DNA from: Hericium rajendrae
Taxonomy: Eukaryota > Basidiomycota > Agaricomycetes > Russulales > Hericiaceae
NCBI GenBank assembly: GCA_033439255.1
Contig: CM065891.1
Location: forward strand, 992,001 to 1,056,000
Direction: 5' to 3'
DNA: 64,000 bases
The notes under the pieces were generated by a model that saw only the letters and a program-made list of their open reading frames with translations, was not told where the DNA came from and made no database searches. Positions 62,542 through 64,000 of the stretch are shown here, in pieces. The number at the start of each line of letters is the position of its first letter. The stretch's first letter is position 1. The position numbers and the translations under genes were made by a program.

Positions 62542-64000
62542 ATGTCTGCCTCTTACCAGCCCGTCAATACCGACGACGACACCCATTCCCCAGAATCTCT
62601 ACCAGAGCCTAAGAAGCCGCGCACATTTTCGCGCCGAATTGTTGCTCTCTTCCTTGCGCTCTGCTTCGTTGCATTCGTATCCTACAAACTTGGCCAATGG
62701 AATGTGCCTAGCGCTGTTCCGGAACAAGCATTGCAGTCTGCGGCCCCGGAGAAGCCGGCCGTCCCATCTCAGGACAGTGCATCGGATTCCACGGGCGACC
62801 AGCTTGAAGAGACGCCGAAACCTGCAGAGAACGACACCATGAGCGGAAAGTACAGCGTCGGATAGTGCGTATATCACCTCACGTCTGCGATAGCACCAAC
62901 TGATAATTTTCTTTAGTTTCGTTAACTGGTACGTATTCATGTTAGACCGGCGATTGTCTGTCTAGACTAGAAGGCGGGAAGTCCGTCGATACAGACAGGA
63001 TGTTCACCGTTAAGATGAAATCCCCGTCTCTCTATGTCTCGCACAATGGCTGGTTACCGGTCTATTCGTCGGTTGGGCTATTTCGCAGCGCTAACAATTT
63101 GTAGGGGCATCTATGGGCGTAAATACCCTCCCTCCCTGATACCCGCCCAAGACCTCACGTATGTCCGCTCCTTCGTCCCGCTGTCCTTACTAACTACATA
63201 CCTACCCCCTACAGCCATATCCTCTATGCCTTCGCCAACATCCGTCAGGATACCGGCGAAATCTTCCTCTCCGATCTCTGGGCAGACCAGGACATCCACT
63301 ACCCAGGCGACAGCTGGAACGACGCCGGCACAAATCTTTACGGTAACTTCAAGGCGCTTTACAACCTCAAGCAACAGAACCGCCATCTCAAAGTCCTTCT
63401 CTCCATCGGTGGCTGGAGCTACTCCGCCGCGTTCCACCCCGTCGTCGTGAACCCCACGCTCCGCAGCAAGTTCGTCGCGAGCGCCGTCGCGCTGCTCGAG
63501 AATTACGGGCTCGACGGACTTGATGTGGACTATGAGTATCCGCAGAATGAGTCGCAGGCCCGCGGGTATGTCGAGCTCCTCCGCGAGCTCCGCGCCGGGC
63601 TCGACGCGCATGCTCAGCGCAAGGGCGCCGACTACCGCTTCCTGCTCACGGTACGGATTCTCTTTCCGTGCATGCACACCCCACCCTGATCCCACACAGA
63701 TCGCGCGCCCTGTGGGCCGACAACTATCAGAAGTTCTTCGTGCGCGAGATGGACCAGTCCCTCGACTTCTGGAACCTGATGGCCTACGACTTCTGTATGT
63801 CCCTCATCCTCTCCCTCCCCTCCCCTTATCTAAGTATCTACAGCAGGATCATGGGACCAGATCGCAAACCACCAAGCGAACATCCACGGCCCGCCCATCA
63901 GCGCCTCCCAAGCCGTCTCCTTCTACACCAACGCCGGCGTCCCGCGCGCCAAGCTCATCCTCGGCGTCCCGCTCTACGGCCGCTCCTTCCTCAACACCGC
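62542..64000 (+). CDS. GH18 chitinase with N-terminal membrane anchor, 3' partial
   Basis: Endochitinase-type glycoside hydrolase acting on cell-wall chitin. ATG 62,542 gives a cytosolic head (MSASYQPVNTDDDTHSPESL), one hydrophobic helix (RIVALFLALCFVAFVSYKL) not preceded by a signal peptide, and a Ser/Pro/Glu stalk, so a type II membrane protein is predicted. The GH18 barrel begins YFVNWGIYGRKYPP, continues HILYAFANI, the strand motif LLSIGGWSYSAAF and the catalytic DxxDxDxE as DGLDVDYEYPQ with the acid/base Glu, then MDQSLDFWNLMAYDF and KLILGVPLYGRSFLNT, where the window ends. One exon, 62,917-62,928, is only 12 bases. Near 63,709-63,719 the frame needs a one-base correction between LLT and NYQKFFVREM. 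Confidence 0.88.

Overview
This window is nuclear DNA of a filamentous basidiomycete, most likely an Agaricomycete. Nearly every gene is cut by introns of about 50-60 bases with GTRNGN donors. It carries the fungus-specific ABC-type elongation factor 3 and an AA9 lytic polysaccharide monooxygenase, the latter pointing to a plant-litter or wood degrader. The clade assignment is inference from gene content; no rRNA or mitochondrial marker is present.

Left part (1-20.2 kb), dense housekeeping genes: a TBC-domain RabGAP (5' end outside the window), a mitochondrial ABC1/ADCK-type atypical kinase, the PC4/Sub1 coactivator (minus strand) facing the giant HECT ubiquitin ligase Tom1/HUWE1 across a 271-base gap, and RNA polymerase II subunit Rpb3 with an unusual Gly-Trp-rich tail. 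From 20.3 to 22.0 kb lie a degenerate tandem repeat with recurrent hairpins and a decayed copy of the F-box-like gene found at 60.4-62.1 kb.

Middle (22-37 kb): an EF-hand MscS-type mechanosensitive channel (minus), about 3.2 kb of decayed repeat-bearing DNA, an NDR-family AGC kinase with an apparent N-terminal CRIB motif (minus), a poorly resolved small gene, a homeodomain transcription factor, and the AA9 monooxygenase (minus), two of whose exons are only 10 and 17 bases long.

Right part (37-64 kb): elongation factor 3 (minus), a single-pass membrane protein, a CCCH zinc-finger/GW-repeat/coiled-coil protein (minus), NAD-dependent formate dehydrogenase (minus), a group A flavoprotein monooxygenase (minus) with operator-like inverted repeats upstream, a LETM1-type mitochondrial protein (minus), a small unidentified protein, a Zn2Cys6 regulator, an F-box-like gene with two frame breaks, and a membrane-anchored GH18 chitinase running off the right edge.

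Frame breaks are common from about 32 kb onward. They hit even elongation factor 3, which is essential in yeast, so assembly indels are the simplest explanation and should be excluded before any of these genes is called a pseudogene. The most interesting biology is (1) a CRIB motif fused to an NDR kinase, (2) two separate proteins with GW/WG repeats resembling Argonaute-binding hooks, one of them a core Pol II subunit, and (3) tiny exons or split codons that fall exactly on invariant catalytic motifs.
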